Assembly (NCBI GenBank): GCA_002700095.1
Contig: PACL01000017.1
Location: 96,131 to 160,130 of the forward strand
DNA length: 64,000 bases
DNA from: Fulvimarina sp.
Lineage (GTDB): Bacteria > Pseudomonadota > Alphaproteobacteria > Rhizobiales > Rhizobiaceae
Direction of reading: 5' to 3'
The notes under the pieces were generated by a model, which saw only the letters and a list, made by a program, of their open reading frames with translations, searched no databases and was not told where the DNA came from. Made by a program: the position numbers and the translations under genes. Below, piece after piece: positions 28,453-37,921 of this stretch; positions within the stretch are counted from its first letter, which is position 1, and the number at the start of each line of letters is the position of its first letter.

Positions 28453-30147
28453 ATGAGTGCGCCCGCAAGTGCCCGTCTCTTCACCCCCTCCAAGACACCG
28501 GCCTCGGGATCCGGCGGCATGGTCGTCACCAACCATCCGCTCGGCTCGGCTGCCGGCTTCGAGATCCTGGCTTCCGGCGGCAACGCCGTCGACGCGGCGG
28601 TCGGCTCGCTGTTCGCGCTCTGCGTCGTCGAGCCGATGATGGTCGGGATTGCCGGCGGCGGCCTGATGCACCTGTGCACGCCGGACGGCCGGCATGTGAT
28701 CGTCGACGCGCTCGCCCATGCGCCGGCGGACGCGCATCCGCAGATCTACGAACCAGTCTCCGACACCCCGCCGGACCACATGGAGACGAAGCATCGGCGC
28801 AGCGCCATCGGCCCCTCGGCGGTGGCGGTGCCGGGCAATCTCGCCGGCTGGTGCGAGACGCAAGGCCGCTTCGGCAGGCTGTCGCTGGCCGACGTCCTCG
28901 CCCCGGCGATCCGTCTCGCCGAACGCGGCTTTGCCATCACCCACTATCTCGCCGGCGCCATCGCCGAGAATGCCACCGATCTCGCCCGCGACCCGGCGAT
29001 CGCCGCGCTCCTGATGCCGGGCGGCGCGCCGCTCCGGCCCAGCGACCGGCTGGTTCAGGGCGATTTTGCGACCACCCTCAGGCTGATCGCCGGGCAGGGC
29101 GCTTCGGCGCTCCACGGCGGCGAACTCGGCGCCGCGCTCGCCCGCCGCATCGCCACCGGCGGCGAGGACGCCGGCTGGCTCACCCTTCAGGACCTGCGCG
29201 ACTACCGGACCCGCGAGCGCGAGGCGATCACCGGCAGCTATCGCGGCCACCAGATCGTCGGTCCGCCGCCGCCGGCCTCCTCGGGCGTCCATATCGCCGA
29301 GATGCTCAACATCCTCGAGCCCCACGACGTCGCGGCCATGGGCTTCGGCACACCGGAATCCCTGCATCTGATGGCGGAGACGATCCGCATCGGCTTCGAG
29401 GACCGGCGGGCGGCGAGCGGCGATCCGGACTTCGTCGACATCGACGTCGAGACACTGATTTCCAAGGACTACGCCCGGCTCTGCCAGGCGCGGCTGCGCG
29501 AGTGGGGCGGGCCCGTCTCCCCATCCGCCGACGGTCATGAATCCGCCGACACCACCCATGTCACCGTCGCCGACCGGGACGGCTTCGTCGTCAGCGCCAC
29601 CCACACGATCAACGGCCTCTTCGGCGCCAGATTTGTGGTGCCCGGCACCGGCATCATCCCCAACAACTACATGATGAATTTCGACCCGCATCCGGGCCGG
29701 GCGCTGTCGGTCCAGCCGAACAAGCGGGTGCCGACGTCGATGGCGCCGATGATGGTGCTGAGGGACAGCCGCCTGCGCTTCGCGCTCGGCCTGCCCGGCG
29801 GCCTCAGGATCTTCCCCTCGGCCTTCCAGGCGATCGTCAACCTGATCGACCACGGCATGGACCTCCAGAGCGCCATTGAGGCGCCGAGGATCTGGACCGA
29901 GGGCCAGGAGCTGGAGATCGAGCCGGCCTTCGAGCCGCTAGCCGCAGCGCTCGAGGCGCGCGGCCACCGGATCAGGCGGGTGCCCCATGTCGGCGGCGGC
30001 ATGAACGCCATCGCGTTTTCCGAGGACGGCACGATGACCGGCGCCGCCTGCTGGCGCGCCGACGGCACCGTCGCGGCGCTGGGCGGCGGCCTCGCAAGGC
30101 CCGGCGTCCGGTTCTGGCCCGACCGCGTGCCGCCGGCCGTGCAGTAA
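28453..30147 (+). CDS. ggt: Gamma-glutamyltransferase family protein
   Basis: 564 residues. LASGGNAVDAAVGSLFALCV is the N-terminal family motif. The autoprocessing nucleophile should be Thr367 in ADTTHVTVADRDG, giving a small subunit of about 198 residues; FGARFVVPGTGIIPNN follows. Family enzymes cleave gamma-glutamyl bonds of glutathione and related amides. No signal peptide is visible (MSAPASARLFTPSKT), unlike the periplasmic enterobacterial enzyme, so it is probably cytosolic. Located 62 bp after the GntR gene and opposite hyuAB, it would supply glutamate or 5-oxoproline from gamma-glutamyl compounds. Some members act as cephalosporin or other acylases, so the substrate is open. Confidence 0.87.
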   Translation: MSAPASARLFTPSKTPASGSGGMVVTNHPLGSAAGFEILASGGNAVDAAVGSLFALCVVEPMMVGIAGGGLMHLCTPDGRHVIVDALAHAPADAHPQIYEPVSDTPPDHMETKHRRSAIGPSAVAVPGNLAGWCETQGRFGRLSLADVLAPAIRLAERGFAITHYLAGAIAENATDLARDPAIAALLMPGGAPLRPSDRLVQGDFATTLRLIAGQGASALHGGELGAALARRIATGGEDAGWLTLQDLRDYRTREREAITGSYRGHQIVGPPPPASSGVHIAEMLNILEPHDVAAMGFGTPESLHLMAETIRIGFEDRRAASGDPDFVDIDVETLISKDYARLCQARLREWGGPVSPSADGHESADTTHVTVADRDGFVVSATHTINGLFGARFVVPGTGIIPNNYMMNFDPHPGRALSVQPNKRVPTSMAPMMVLRDSRLRFALGLPGGLRIFPSAFQAIVNLIDHGMDLQSAIEAPRIWTEGQELEIEPAFEPLAAALEARGHRIRRVPHVGGGMNAIAFSEDGTMTGAACWRADGTVAALGGGLARPGVRFWPDRVPPAVQ

Positions 30148-30399
30148 GCCGCTGGCCGATCGATCAGATCGGGCGGTGTATCCAGCCCGCGCGGCAATTG
30201 AGTGGACTGGTAGTCCGACATCCCGAAGGGACCAGTCGGACGTCGTACGAGCCCGGCCAGATTATGCGGCGGCGCCACGAAGCCGAAGCACGCGCCACAG
30301 AAGTCCGGCATGAAGCGAAGATCCATCAAATACGGTCGCCATCCATGGTGGCCTCCCTCCCAGCATGGATGTTGAATCAAGCTTTCGAGCCGTTCGGAA

Positions 30400-31293
30400 T
30401 CAGCCCCGATTCAGGCCAACTTCATCCCGCTCTAGCTCTCGCAGGAGGGGATTGGGAAACCTGCGTTTCAGGGTCACGGCATAGAACGTTTCAGACATCT
30501 GGGGGAATTGATCGACTTCCAGAAGCTCTCCGCTTTGCAGTTCGTCTTTCACGACGATCGGCGGAACGATCGCGAGACCGACGCCCTCCCGCGCCAGGAG
30601 ACGGATCATCGCCATGTCGTCTACCTCAGCGGCTATACGGGGGCGAATGTGCAAGCGGTCGAATAAGGCATCGAGCCCAAACCGTATGCTGCTGTCGATC
30701 GTCGGCAAAACGAGCGGTTGGCGTGAGAGCAGCTCTTCGAGAGTGGATCCGCTGCCTACCCGCTCTGGTGTTCCGATGAGGCTGACCGGCTGTTCGGCGA
30801 TCGCATGGGAAATCCAAGGTGTCGCGGCATCGCGCGGCGGGGAGATGTTCGCGAGAACCACATCGAGCCGATGTGCCTCCAGGCTTTTCAGAAGATCGCC
30901 CAGCGCGCCCGAGCGGATGACGATCTCGACGTCGTCGCGGCCGAGCAGCGGCTGGAGGTAGCCGATCTGGAAATTTCGCGAGAGGGTCGCCTGCGACCCG
31001 ACGCGCAGGATCCGGCGCCGGGTGGACGTTCGCTCGCGCAGCGTGTTCACGAGTTCGTCCCCGGCCGCGAAGATCGCATCGGCATGGTCGAGAGCGATCT
31101 GCCCGGCCTCGGTCAGAACCAGCGAACGTCCTTGCCGCTCGAACAACTTCTGGCCAAGGCGTTCTTCAAGCTGGCGGATCTGCGTGGAGACCGCAGACTG
31201 CGATACGTTCAACCGCTCCGCCGCGCGGGTGAGATTGCCATCATGCGCAACCGTCTGAAAATACCGAAGATGATGGAAGTTCAGTTCGTTCAT
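30400..31293 (-). CDS. LysR-family transcriptional regulator divergent from the dab operon
   Basis: 297 residues from the ATG at 31293 (a GTG at 31302 would add three). The N-terminal helix-turn-helix is clear: NLTRAAERLNVSQSAVSTQI followed by LEERLGQKLFERQGRSLVLT. The remainder is a LysR effector domain (ILRVGSQATLSRNF onward). It is divergent from the DabB-DabA fusion gene, the usual layout for a LysR activator of an inorganic-carbon operon, comparable in role to CcmR or CbbR, but the sequence does not assign it to either. Base composition is lower in GC than the flanking genes, in line with the rest of the island. Confidence 0.9.
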   Translation of the reverse strand: MNELNFHHLRYFQTVAHDGNLTRAAERLNVSQSAVSTQIRQLEERLGQKLFERQGRSLVLTEAGQIALDHADAIFAAGDELVNTLRERTSTRRRILRVGSQATLSRNFQIGYLQPLLGRDDVEIVIRSGALGDLLKSLEAHRLDVVLANISPPRDAATPWISHAIAEQPVSLIGTPERVGSGSTLEELLSRQPLVLPTIDSSIRFGLDALFDRLHIRPRIAAEVDDMAMIRLLAREGVGLAIVPPIVVKDELQSGELLEVDQFPQMSETFYAVTLKRRFPNPLLRELERDEVGLNRG

Positions 31294-31403
31294 ACCGTTC
31301 ACTTAAACAGAACGATACCGCAATGACAATGTATTTTTCTTAAGTCACCGATCGCCGTAGGCTCTGGGAATAGATCTGTGACGGATAAGAAAAAAAGCGC
31401 TTC
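31294..31403. promoter_or_regulatory. Divergent promoter region between lysR and the dab operon
   Basis: 110 bp, AT-rich compared with its surroundings. ACTTAA at 31301-31306 and TTAAGT at 31340-31345 form an inverted pair 33 bp apart, a possible pair of half-sites for the LysR protein. No clear -35/-10 pair can be called. Confidence 0.35.
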
Positions 31404-34400
31404 ATGTGGTACAATCTTGCATTAATAATAGGCCCTGCAATTTTTTTACTTTCTTCAATTCCAGCCTTTTATCGAAATGGTCGTCGTCCCCTCATAGTGA
31501 AAGCCAGCGAGAACGCTGCGTTCTTTGCGTTTGTCGCATCTGTTGCTGCGACCCTTTTGTTGATCGCTGAAGGACCTGGGACCGGCCCGGTTCTAGGCCT
31601 TGGTGAATTCGGGTACTCGGCGCGGCTCGATCTGGTGAGCGCGACGATGTCAATGCTCGTCGCCTTCGTCGGATGGATCGTCGTCCGTTATTCCGCTTCG
31701 TATCTCGACGGAGAGGCGCGGCAAGGCGCGTTCCTAGGCTGGATGCTGGCTACCCTTGCTGCTGTGCTGCTGCTAGTTCAGGCGGGGAACCTCGCTCACT
31801 TCGTGCTCGCCTGGATCGCTACGAGCCTGTGCCTCCACCGGTTGCTCCTCTTCTATGGAGACAGGGTCCAGGCACGGCGCGCAGCACGCAAGAAATACAT
31901 CATCGCGCGGATCGGCGATGTGGCCCTGATCTGCGCCGCTCTCCTGCTCTACAGCGGCTATGGCACGCTGGACATCGCGGCGATCCTGTCCGCCGCTCGT
32001 GACGGCGAAGGGCCGGCGGTTGCTGTCTGGGCGGCCGGTCTCCTTGCGCTCGCGGCCATGCTGAAGTCGGCGCAGTTCCCGGCCCATGGCTGGCTGACGG
32101 AAGTGATGGAAACTCCGACGCCGGTCTCGGCACTGCTGCATGCAGGCGTCATCAACGGCGGCGGGTTTCTGCTGATCCGCTTCGCGGACGTGATGTTGCT
32201 CGCTCCTGGCGTCCTTGCAGTGCTGGTCATGATCGGCGGCTTCACGGCGCTCTTTGGCGGCCTCGCTATGCTTTCCCAGTCGGGCGTCAAGACTTCTCTG
32301 GCGTGGTCCACGATTGCCCAGATGGGATTCATGACGATGCAATGCGGGCTGGGACTTTTCTCACTCGCGCTCCTGCACATTGTCGCGCACTCGCTCTACA
32401 AGGCCCATGCCTTCCTGATTTCCGGAACCGCTGTCGATCTGGTGGCGTCGCTTCGCCGGCCCGGTCCGATCGCCATCCCCAACGGCCGGGCCGTTCTGCG
32501 CGCCTTCGCGCTGGCCCTGACGATCTATGCGGTGATCGGTTTCGCATTCGGATTCGACGCAAAGTCACCGCAGGCGATCGCACTCGGAGCCATTCTCATC
32601 TTCGGCGTCGCCTATCTGCTGGCACAGGGACTGGCCGACACTGCGCCGCGTGTCCTGACCCGTCGGACAGCACTCTACGCCATCGGCGCCTCCGTCAGCT
32701 ACTTCGCGCTGCAATCTGCAGCCGAATGGCTGGCCGAGGGAACGCTCCCGACGATACCGGCTCCCGGCGCGCTGGAATGGGGGTTGATCGTCCTGGCGCT
32801 GCTCAGCTTCGGCTTCGTCGCAGTTGCTCAGGCGATGTTTCCGCTCTGGTCGGATCATCCGGCGGCCGCCGGCCTGCGCGTGCATCTGACCAACGGCCTT
32901 TACGCCAACGCGCTCTTCGACAGGCTCATCAACAACGGGTCCACTGGCGGTCCGCCTCCTGCCTCGCAGGAGATTCGGCGTGACAGAAATTCTGGTCCCA
33001 CCGTGGATATCACTGGAGATGCGCTTCAATCGGCCGCGGACAGAGCCGCGCGTCAGATCCCGCCGCTCTGGCCGCTGGCCTCGTCCGTCGCGGTCAATCC
33101 ATTCCTTGGGCAGACAACGCAGACACTCGCGGAAACTGGCGCCCAGCTCGCCCGCATGAGCGGCACCCCAGTCACGATGAAACGATCCTGGTATCGCGAC
33201 AGGATTGCCGCCGGCACGATCAGGCAAGAAGATCTTGCAGCGTCGCTCGAAGCTTCACCGCATGCCGACAGACCGGCAGACCTCAAGGCGTTGAACACGG
33301 CCATTGCCTGCGAACGGCCTCTGCCCGGCACTCTGCCGACCATCGCGGAACTCGCGGCTCGGGCGACCGGAGTCGATTGGCCCGGGATCATGGCGGATCG
33401 CTTCGGTCTATGGGCCGGCGGCTATTTCGATCAGGGCCAGGCGTTGTGGGCAGCGCCGCGCGGCCGCTCTGCCTGGTCCGCATGGTGTGCCTACGCGACG
33501 CAGGATCTGACCCCCGAGATCATGGGCTTGAAGGGCTTTGCGGCCTTCGTCGCGAATGCGCCGGAACGACCGGGCGAAGCCATCGCGCGCGCCGCCCGGC
33601 GCCTTGGCCTCACCGAGGCGGGCCTCGACAGCTATTTCCATCAGCTGCTGCTTTCCCTCGGCGGCTGGGCCCAATATGCCCGGTATGAACTCTGGCGGGC
33701 CGAGTTGGCCGGAGGCGCTGACGCGGCGCTGACCGATATGCTGGCGATCCGTCTGCTGTGGGAGGAAGCCCTTCTCACCCAGCACGAGGCGGCGATCGGC
33801 CGCGAATGGGCGGCCGTGTGCCGCGTCCATGAGATGCCGGTCTTACCCATGCAGGACGACGTCATCGATGAAATCCTGCAGGAGGCGGCCGAGCGGGCGG
33901 CTCAGCGCGACCTAGCCGGCATGTTCAGGAATGTCGCGCCAAGAGCCGCGAAAACCCGTCCGGCGATGCAGGCGGCGTTCTGCATCGACGTGCGCTCGGA
34001 GGTTTTCCGGCGCGCGCTCGAAGCCGTCAGTCCATCGGTCCAGACCTTGGGCTTCGCAGGGTTCTTCGGAATTTTCACCAAGCATCGGCGGTCTGCGTCC
34101 GATGTCGAGGAACACCGTCTCCCTGTCTTGCTCAATCCCGCCGTCACCTCGATGTCGGGCGCAGAGGACGGCGCCGCCGATGATCTCGCTGCGCGCTACA
34201 AGGCGCGGGCGAAGCGGGCCTGGGGCCGGTTCAAGCTGGCGGCCGTTTCCTCCTTCGCGTTCGTCGAGGCGATGGGGCCGGTCTATATCGGCAAGCTTTT
34301 GCGCGACGGATTGAGCCTCAGCCGCCATCCTGTCCCGATCGAACCGGCGCCACGCTTCGTTCCGGACCTCGATCTGGAGAGCCGGATCACCGCTGCCGAG

Positions 34401-35405
34401 ACCGTTCTGCGCGCCATGTCCCTGACCGCCGGGTTCGCACGGATCGTCCTCCTCGTCGGGCATGGTGCGCGCGTCGTCAACAACCCTCATGCCAGCGGAC
34501 TGCAGTGTGGTGCCTGCGGCGGCTATTCGGGCGACGTCAATGTCAGGCTGCTCGCAGGCCTGTTGAATGATCCCGAAGTGCGGAGCGGTCTTGCCGAGCG
34601 GGGGATCGTCTTGCCGGCCAATACGCTGTTCATCGGCGCGCTGCACGACACCGCCACCGACGAGGTCACGATCTATGACGACGACGTCGCAGCCGCAAAT
34701 CACACCTCGGATCTGAAGGATACCCGCAGATGGCTCGAGGCTGCCGGCAAGCTCGTCCGGGGCGAGCGGGCTCTGCGCTTGCCGCGGGCCGGCGACGAGC
34801 GTGACATTGCAAAGCGCGCGCGCAACTGGGCGGAGGTGCGCCCGGAATGGGGCCTCGCGGGATGCCGGGCATTCATCGCGGCTCCGCGGAGCCGGACAGT
34901 CGGTCGCGATCTGGAAGGCCGGGCCTTCCTGCACGACTATGACTGGCGTCAGGACCAGGAGCGCCGTTTCGCGGTTCTCGAACTGATCATGACCGCGCCC
35001 GTCGTCGTGGCGAGCTGGATCAGCCTGCAATATTACGGCTCGACGGTCGCGCCTGAGATGTTCGGGGCGGGCAACAAGCTCCTGCACAATGTCGTCGGCG
35101 GCATCGGCGTCTTCGAAGGAAATGGTGGCCTCCTGCGGGCCGGCCTGCCGTGGCAGTCGATCCATGACGGCGAAAAATACATCCACGACCCTCTGCGGCT
35201 GTCGGTCTGCATCGAGGCGCCCCGCGAAGCCATGAGCGACATCCTTTCGCGTCATGAGGGCGTCCGCGCGCTGTTCGACAATCGCTGGCTCCACCTTTTC
35301 GCCTTCGACGAACAGGGCCGGCTCGCCTGGCGCTATGCGGGCGGCCTCGAGTGGGAGCCGGTCGAAACCGAAACGCGCAGCGTTCGTCTGGAGGCAGTCG
35401 CATGA
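31404..35405 (+). CDS. dabBA: DabB-DabA fusion: energy-coupled inorganic carbon transporter, both subunits in one frame
   Basis: 1333 residues. Residues 1 to about 510 are DabB, a membrane protein of the NuoL/Mrp antiporter family: many hydrophobic helices and the motif [19 protein letters not shown] with [17 protein letters not shown]. After a linker at about 511-534 comes DabA (DUF2309/UPF0753), a soluble carbonic-anhydrase-like subunit. Its proposed zinc and active-site residues are all present: Cys860 and Asp862 ([10 protein letters not shown]), His1020 ([12 protein letters not shown]) and Cys1035 (LQCGACGG), with the same 2- and 15-residue spacings as in the Halothiobacillus DabA. DAB complexes accumulate bicarbonate using the membrane potential. 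The two subunits are normally separate genes. The ATG at 31404 lacks a strong ribosome site. Confidence 0.9.
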   Translation: MWYNLALIIGPAIFLLSSIPAFYRNGRRPLIVKASENAAFFAFVASVAATLLLIAEGPGTGPVLGLGEFGYSARLDLVSATMSMLVAFVGWIVVRYSASYLDGEARQGAFLGWMLATLAAVLLLVQAGNLAHFVLAWIATSLCLHRLLLFYGDRVQARRAARKKYIIARIGDVALICAALLLYSGYGTLDIAAILSAARDGEGPAVAVWAAGLLALAAMLKSAQFPAHGWLTEVMETPTPVSALLHAGVINGGGFLLIRFADVMLLAPGVLAVLVMIGGFTALFGGLAMLSQSGVKTSLAWSTIAQMGFMTMQCGLGLFSLALLHIVAHSLYKAHAFLISGTAVDLVASLRRPGPIAIPNGRAVLRAFALALTIYAVIGFAFGFDAKSPQAIALGAILIFGVAYLLAQGLADTAPRVLTRRTALYAIGASVSYFALQSAAEWLAEGTLPTIPAPGALEWGLIVLALLSFGFVAVAQAMFPLWSDHPAAAGLRVHLTNGLYANALFDRLINNGSTGGPPPASQEIRRDRNSGPTVDITGDALQSAADRAARQIPPLWPLASSVAVNPFLGQTTQTLAETGAQLARMSGTPVTMKRSWYRDRIAAGTIRQEDLAASLEASPHADRPADLKALNTAIACERPLPGTLPTIAELAARATGVDWPGIMADRFGLWAGGYFDQGQALWAAPRGRSAWSAWCAYATQDLTPEIMGLKGFAAFVANAPERPGEAIARAARRLGLTEAGLDSYFHQLLLSLGGWAQYARYELWRAELAGGADAALTDMLAIRLLWEEALLTQHEAAIGREWAAVCRVHEMPVLPMQDDVIDEILQEAAERAAQRDLAGMFRNVAPRAAKTRPAMQAAFCIDVRSEVFRRALEAVSPSVQTLGFAGFFGIFTKHRRSASDVEEHRLPVLLNPAVTSMSGAEDGAADDLAARYKARAKRAWGRFKLAAVSSFAFVEAMGPVYIGKLLRDGLSLSRHPVPIEPAPRFVPDLDLESRITAAETVLRAMSLTAGFARIVLLVGHGARVVNNPHASGLQCGACGGYSGDVNVRLLAGLLNDPEVRSGLAERGIVLPANTLFIGALHDTATDEVTIYDDDVAAANHTSDLKDTRRWLEAAGKLVRGERALRLPRAGDERDIAKRARNWAEVRPEWGLAGCRAFIAAPRSRTVGRDLEGRAFLHDYDWRQDQERRFAVLELIMTAPVVVASWISLQYYGSTVAPEMFGAGNKLLHNVVGGIGVFEGNGGLLRAGLPWQSIHDGEKYIHDPLRLSVCIEAPREAMSDILSRHEGVRALFDNRWLHLFAFDEQGRLAWRYAGGLEWEPVETETRSVRLEAVA

Positions 35406-36322
35406 CCAACGGTCAAAACGCTGCGCGACTTTCCCATCTCGATCGTCTTGAAGCCGAGGCGATCCATATCCTGCGCGAAGGCGTTGCAGAGGCTCGCAAT
35501 CCGGTGATGCTGTTCTCGGCGGGCAAGGACTCGACCGTTCTCGCCCATCTGGCTCTGCGCGCCTTCCATCCCTCGCGCCCTCCGTTCCCGCTGCTCCATG
35601 TGGATTCGACCTGGGAGTTCCAGTCTGTTCTCGCCTTTCGCGATACGTTCGCGCGCGAACACGGTTTCGACCTTCTGGTTTACGCCAACGAGACGGGGCG
35701 GGCCGCCGGCCTGAACCCCTTCGATCACGGCGATGCCTACACCAGCACCATGCGCACGGACGCGCTCAAGCAGGCACTCGACCGCGGCGGCTACGATGTC
35801 GTGTTCGGCGGCGCGCGGCGCGACGAGGAAAAATCCCGCGCCAAGGAACGCGTCTTCTCGGTCCGCGACGAACGGCATGGCTGGGATCCCCGCCAGCAGC
35901 GCCCGGAACTCTGGCAGCTGTTCAACACCAGGCTCGCCAACGGCCGGTCGCTGCGGGTCTTCCCGCTCTCCAACTGGACCGAAATGGACATCTGGCTGTA
36001 TGCGCTGGCCCGCAACATCGAACTCGCACCCCTGTATTTTGCCGCGCCACGCCCCGTCGTCGAACGGGGTGGTGGCCTGATCGTCATCGACGACCCGGCC
36101 CGCATGACGCTGCGTCCCGGCGAAACGGTGGTGACGCGCAGCGTCCGCTTCCGCACACTTGGCTGCTGGCCGGTTACCGCTGGGGTCGTCTCAGGTGCTG
36201 ACGATCTCCCATCGGTCGTCCACGAGACGCTCACCGTCAGAACTTCGGAGCGCCAGGGCAGAATCGCCGACAGCGCCGATGCCGGCTCGCTCGAACGCCA
36301 GAAGCGTGAAGGATATTTCTAG
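35402..36322 (+). CDS. cysD: Sulfate adenylyltransferase subunit 2 homologue (CysD) without CysN
   Basis: 306 residues; ATG overlaps the dabBA stop codon (ATGA). The PP-loop is S39-A-G-K-D-S44 (usually SGGKDS). [36 protein letters not shown] and the C-terminal TSERQGRI and QKREGYF are canonical for CysD, and length is full. CysD with the GTPase CysN makes adenosine phosphosulfate from ATP and sulfate. No cysN or cysC is next to it here; instead it sits between a carbon transporter and a DUF6671 gene. Either it works with a CysN encoded elsewhere or it has been recruited to another adenylation reaction. Confidence 0.9.
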   Translation: MTNGQNAARLSHLDRLEAEAIHILREGVAEARNPVMLFSAGKDSTVLAHLALRAFHPSRPPFPLLHVDSTWEFQSVLAFRDTFAREHGFDLLVYANETGRAAGLNPFDHGDAYTSTMRTDALKQALDRGGYDVVFGGARRDEEKSRAKERVFSVRDERHGWDPRQQRPELWQLFNTRLANGRSLRVFPLSNWTEMDIWLYALARNIELAPLYFAAPRPVVERGGGLIVIDDPARMTLRPGETVVTRSVRFRTLGCWPVTAGVVSGADDLPSVVHETLTVRTSERQGRIADSADAGSLERQKREGYF

Positions 36323-37188
36323 TGAGCTCGGCAGCGGACTATTCGCTCAAGGGCAGGCGCGCGGTTCTGGCCACCATGCATGGCAAGGAGCGTGTCATCC
36401 GTCCCTTGCTCGAAGGCGGGCTGGGGCTTGATATCCGCTTGCCGGATGCGTTCGATACGGATCGCTTCGGAACGTTCAGCCGCGAAATCAAGCGAATGGG
36501 AAGCCAGCTTGATGCAGCGCGGCAGAAGATCATCGCGGCGTTCGATGCCGATCCTGATGCAGAGGTCGGCATCGCCAGCGAGGGCAGCTTCGGTCCGCAT
36601 CCATATTTCTTCTTTGCCGCATTGGGATGCGAGATCGTCGTCATGCGCGACCGACGGTCAGGTCTCGAACTGATGGGGCGTCATGCCGATCTGAGGACCA
36701 ATTTCGCCCATGTGACCGTTCAGTCGGTTGATGAGGCCGTGGCCTTCGCAGATCGGATTGGATTTCCTGCCCACGGCGTGATCGTCATCGGCACATCGGA
36801 CAGCAATCCGGCACCGGGCGCCTATCTGCGGAAAGACATTCTGACCCTCGAACACCTCTCGGCGAGCGTGAGCGAAGCCATCGCGACTTGCGGTGCGGCC
36901 CATGTTGAGACCGATATGCGCGCGCATCGCAATCCGACACGAATGCGTGCAATCAAGAGGGCGACGGTCGACCTCGTCCGGACCTCCCGATCTCTTTGTC
37001 CCAGATGCGCGCGTCCGGGTTTTATCGTCAGCGAGAAGCTTGCCGGCTTGCCCTGTTCATGGTGTGGCGCCGCAACGAATGCGCTTCGGGCAGAGGTGTC
37101 TGTTTGCACTGGATGTCAGTACCGCTGCGAGAATCCGGTTTCACTGGTGGCTGCCGATCCAGGTTCATGTCCGAGCTGCAATCCATAG
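36322..37188 (+). CDS. DUF6671-type protein with two C-terminal zinc ribbons
   Basis: 288 residues; GTG start overlapping the last base of the cysD stop codon, with AAGGA about 9 bases upstream. The N-terminal domain (ATMHGKERVIRPLLEGGLG, DTDRFGTFSREIKRMG, IASEGSFGPHP) matches what I recall of the DUF6671 family, whose function is not known. The C-terminal 65 residues carry paired cysteines that should bind two zinc ions: Cys226/Cys229 with Cys245/Cys248, and Cys262/Cys265 with Cys283/Cys286 (Cys269 in addition). The gene overlap with cysD points to a shared task. The family name comes from pattern memory and should be checked. Confidence 0.75.
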   Translation: MSSAADYSLKGRRAVLATMHGKERVIRPLLEGGLGLDIRLPDAFDTDRFGTFSREIKRMGSQLDAARQKIIAAFDADPDAEVGIASEGSFGPHPYFFFAALGCEIVVMRDRRSGLELMGRHADLRTNFAHVTVQSVDEAVAFADRIGFPAHGVIVIGTSDSNPAPGAYLRKDILTLEHLSASVSEAIATCGAAHVETDMRAHRNPTRMRAIKRATVDLVRTSRSLCPRCARPGFIVSEKLAGLPCSWCGAATNALRAEVSVCTGCQYRCENPVSLVAADPGSCPSCNP

Positions 37189-37220
37189 TGTCTGTAGTGT
37201 CTGTGATGAGGAGGTCAAGA

Positions 37221-37478
37221 ATGGAGAGCCGGGGTTCATATGAAGCAATTTTAAATGAAGTTGATGACCAGATCGACTGGATGATCGAAAATTACAGAAT
37301 GAGCGGCTGGCTACAGCAAGCACTTCGAAATGCGCGAGATCGCGATCCGGTTGATAGTCTGAATGATTTGGAAATACTCGCTTACCTTCTGAAGCGACGA
37401 GCCAATGCGCAGATTGGGAGGAGCTTATTCCGAGAGACCACTTTGGAGCATGACACCGATAAACCGATGCAGCTATAA
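37221..37478 (+). CDS. Small hypothetical protein at the end of the dab-cysD-DUF6671 run
   Basis: 85 residues; ATG at 37221 with a strong GAGGAGG 7 bases upstream, 32 bp after the DUF6671 gene. The protein is acidic-to-neutral and helical in appearance (VDDQIDWMIENYRMSGWLQQ, LNDLEILAYLLKRR) with no membrane segment or known motif. The good ribosome site and close spacing suggest a real gene translated with the operon. I do not recognise the family. Confidence 0.6.
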   Translation: MESRGSYEAILNEVDDQIDWMIENYRMSGWLQQALRNARDRDPVDSLNDLEILAYLLKRRANAQIGRSLFRETTLEHDTDKPMQL

Positions 37479-37921
37479 GCATGCCGTCATGCACTCAAAG
37501 CCAAAAGCGACTTTTATGCATGATAACTGGCGTCAATTCCGCTTGTCCAATTCGTCTATGAGTATGCATCGCCCACGGCCGTAAATTCGGGGCCCTCGAT
37601 CCTTTCGCCGCGCGCGCGTCGCAAATGCACGCGCGCATCTGATCGGGCAGGCCGGCCGCCACCAGCCATCGCTGAATCATCCCTGGCTGCGCTTCGATGC
37701 CTTCGGCAAGGAACGCTTCGACCGGCAGGCCCAGCGAACGGTCCAGGCAGACCAGCCCGCACCCTTCAGACGATCACCCGAGAGCAGGAAGAGGCACTCG
37801 CACCGATCTACCAGCGGGCGTAAGCGCGCCGGCCTCGGCAAGATTGTAAACAGGAGCCGCTGTGTTTTGAAAAGCGCGTTGCTCGGATCACCAAGCAACA
37901 CAAGCGCGCTGGGCCGCTAGC
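37479..37921 (+). other. Non-coding or decayed segment of the island
   Basis: 443 bp between the small protein gene and the recombinase relic. Short open frames exist on both strands but none has a ribosome site, motif or consistent codon use. The sequence changes style from AT-rich to GC-rich near 37600, as in stitched or decayed mobile DNA. Confidence 0.5.

Noticed and set aside
30213..30241. Imperfect match of CCCGAAGGGACC and nested hairpins to the tRNA-Arg 3' end as a left attachment site
   Set aside because: Only about nine matching bases, which is expected by chance; it could equally be a weak terminator after ggt.
36996..37220. Longer start for the small protein inside the DUF6671 gene
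   Set aside because: It would overlap the DUF6671 frame by almost 200 bp, while the ATG at 37221 has a strong ribosome site.
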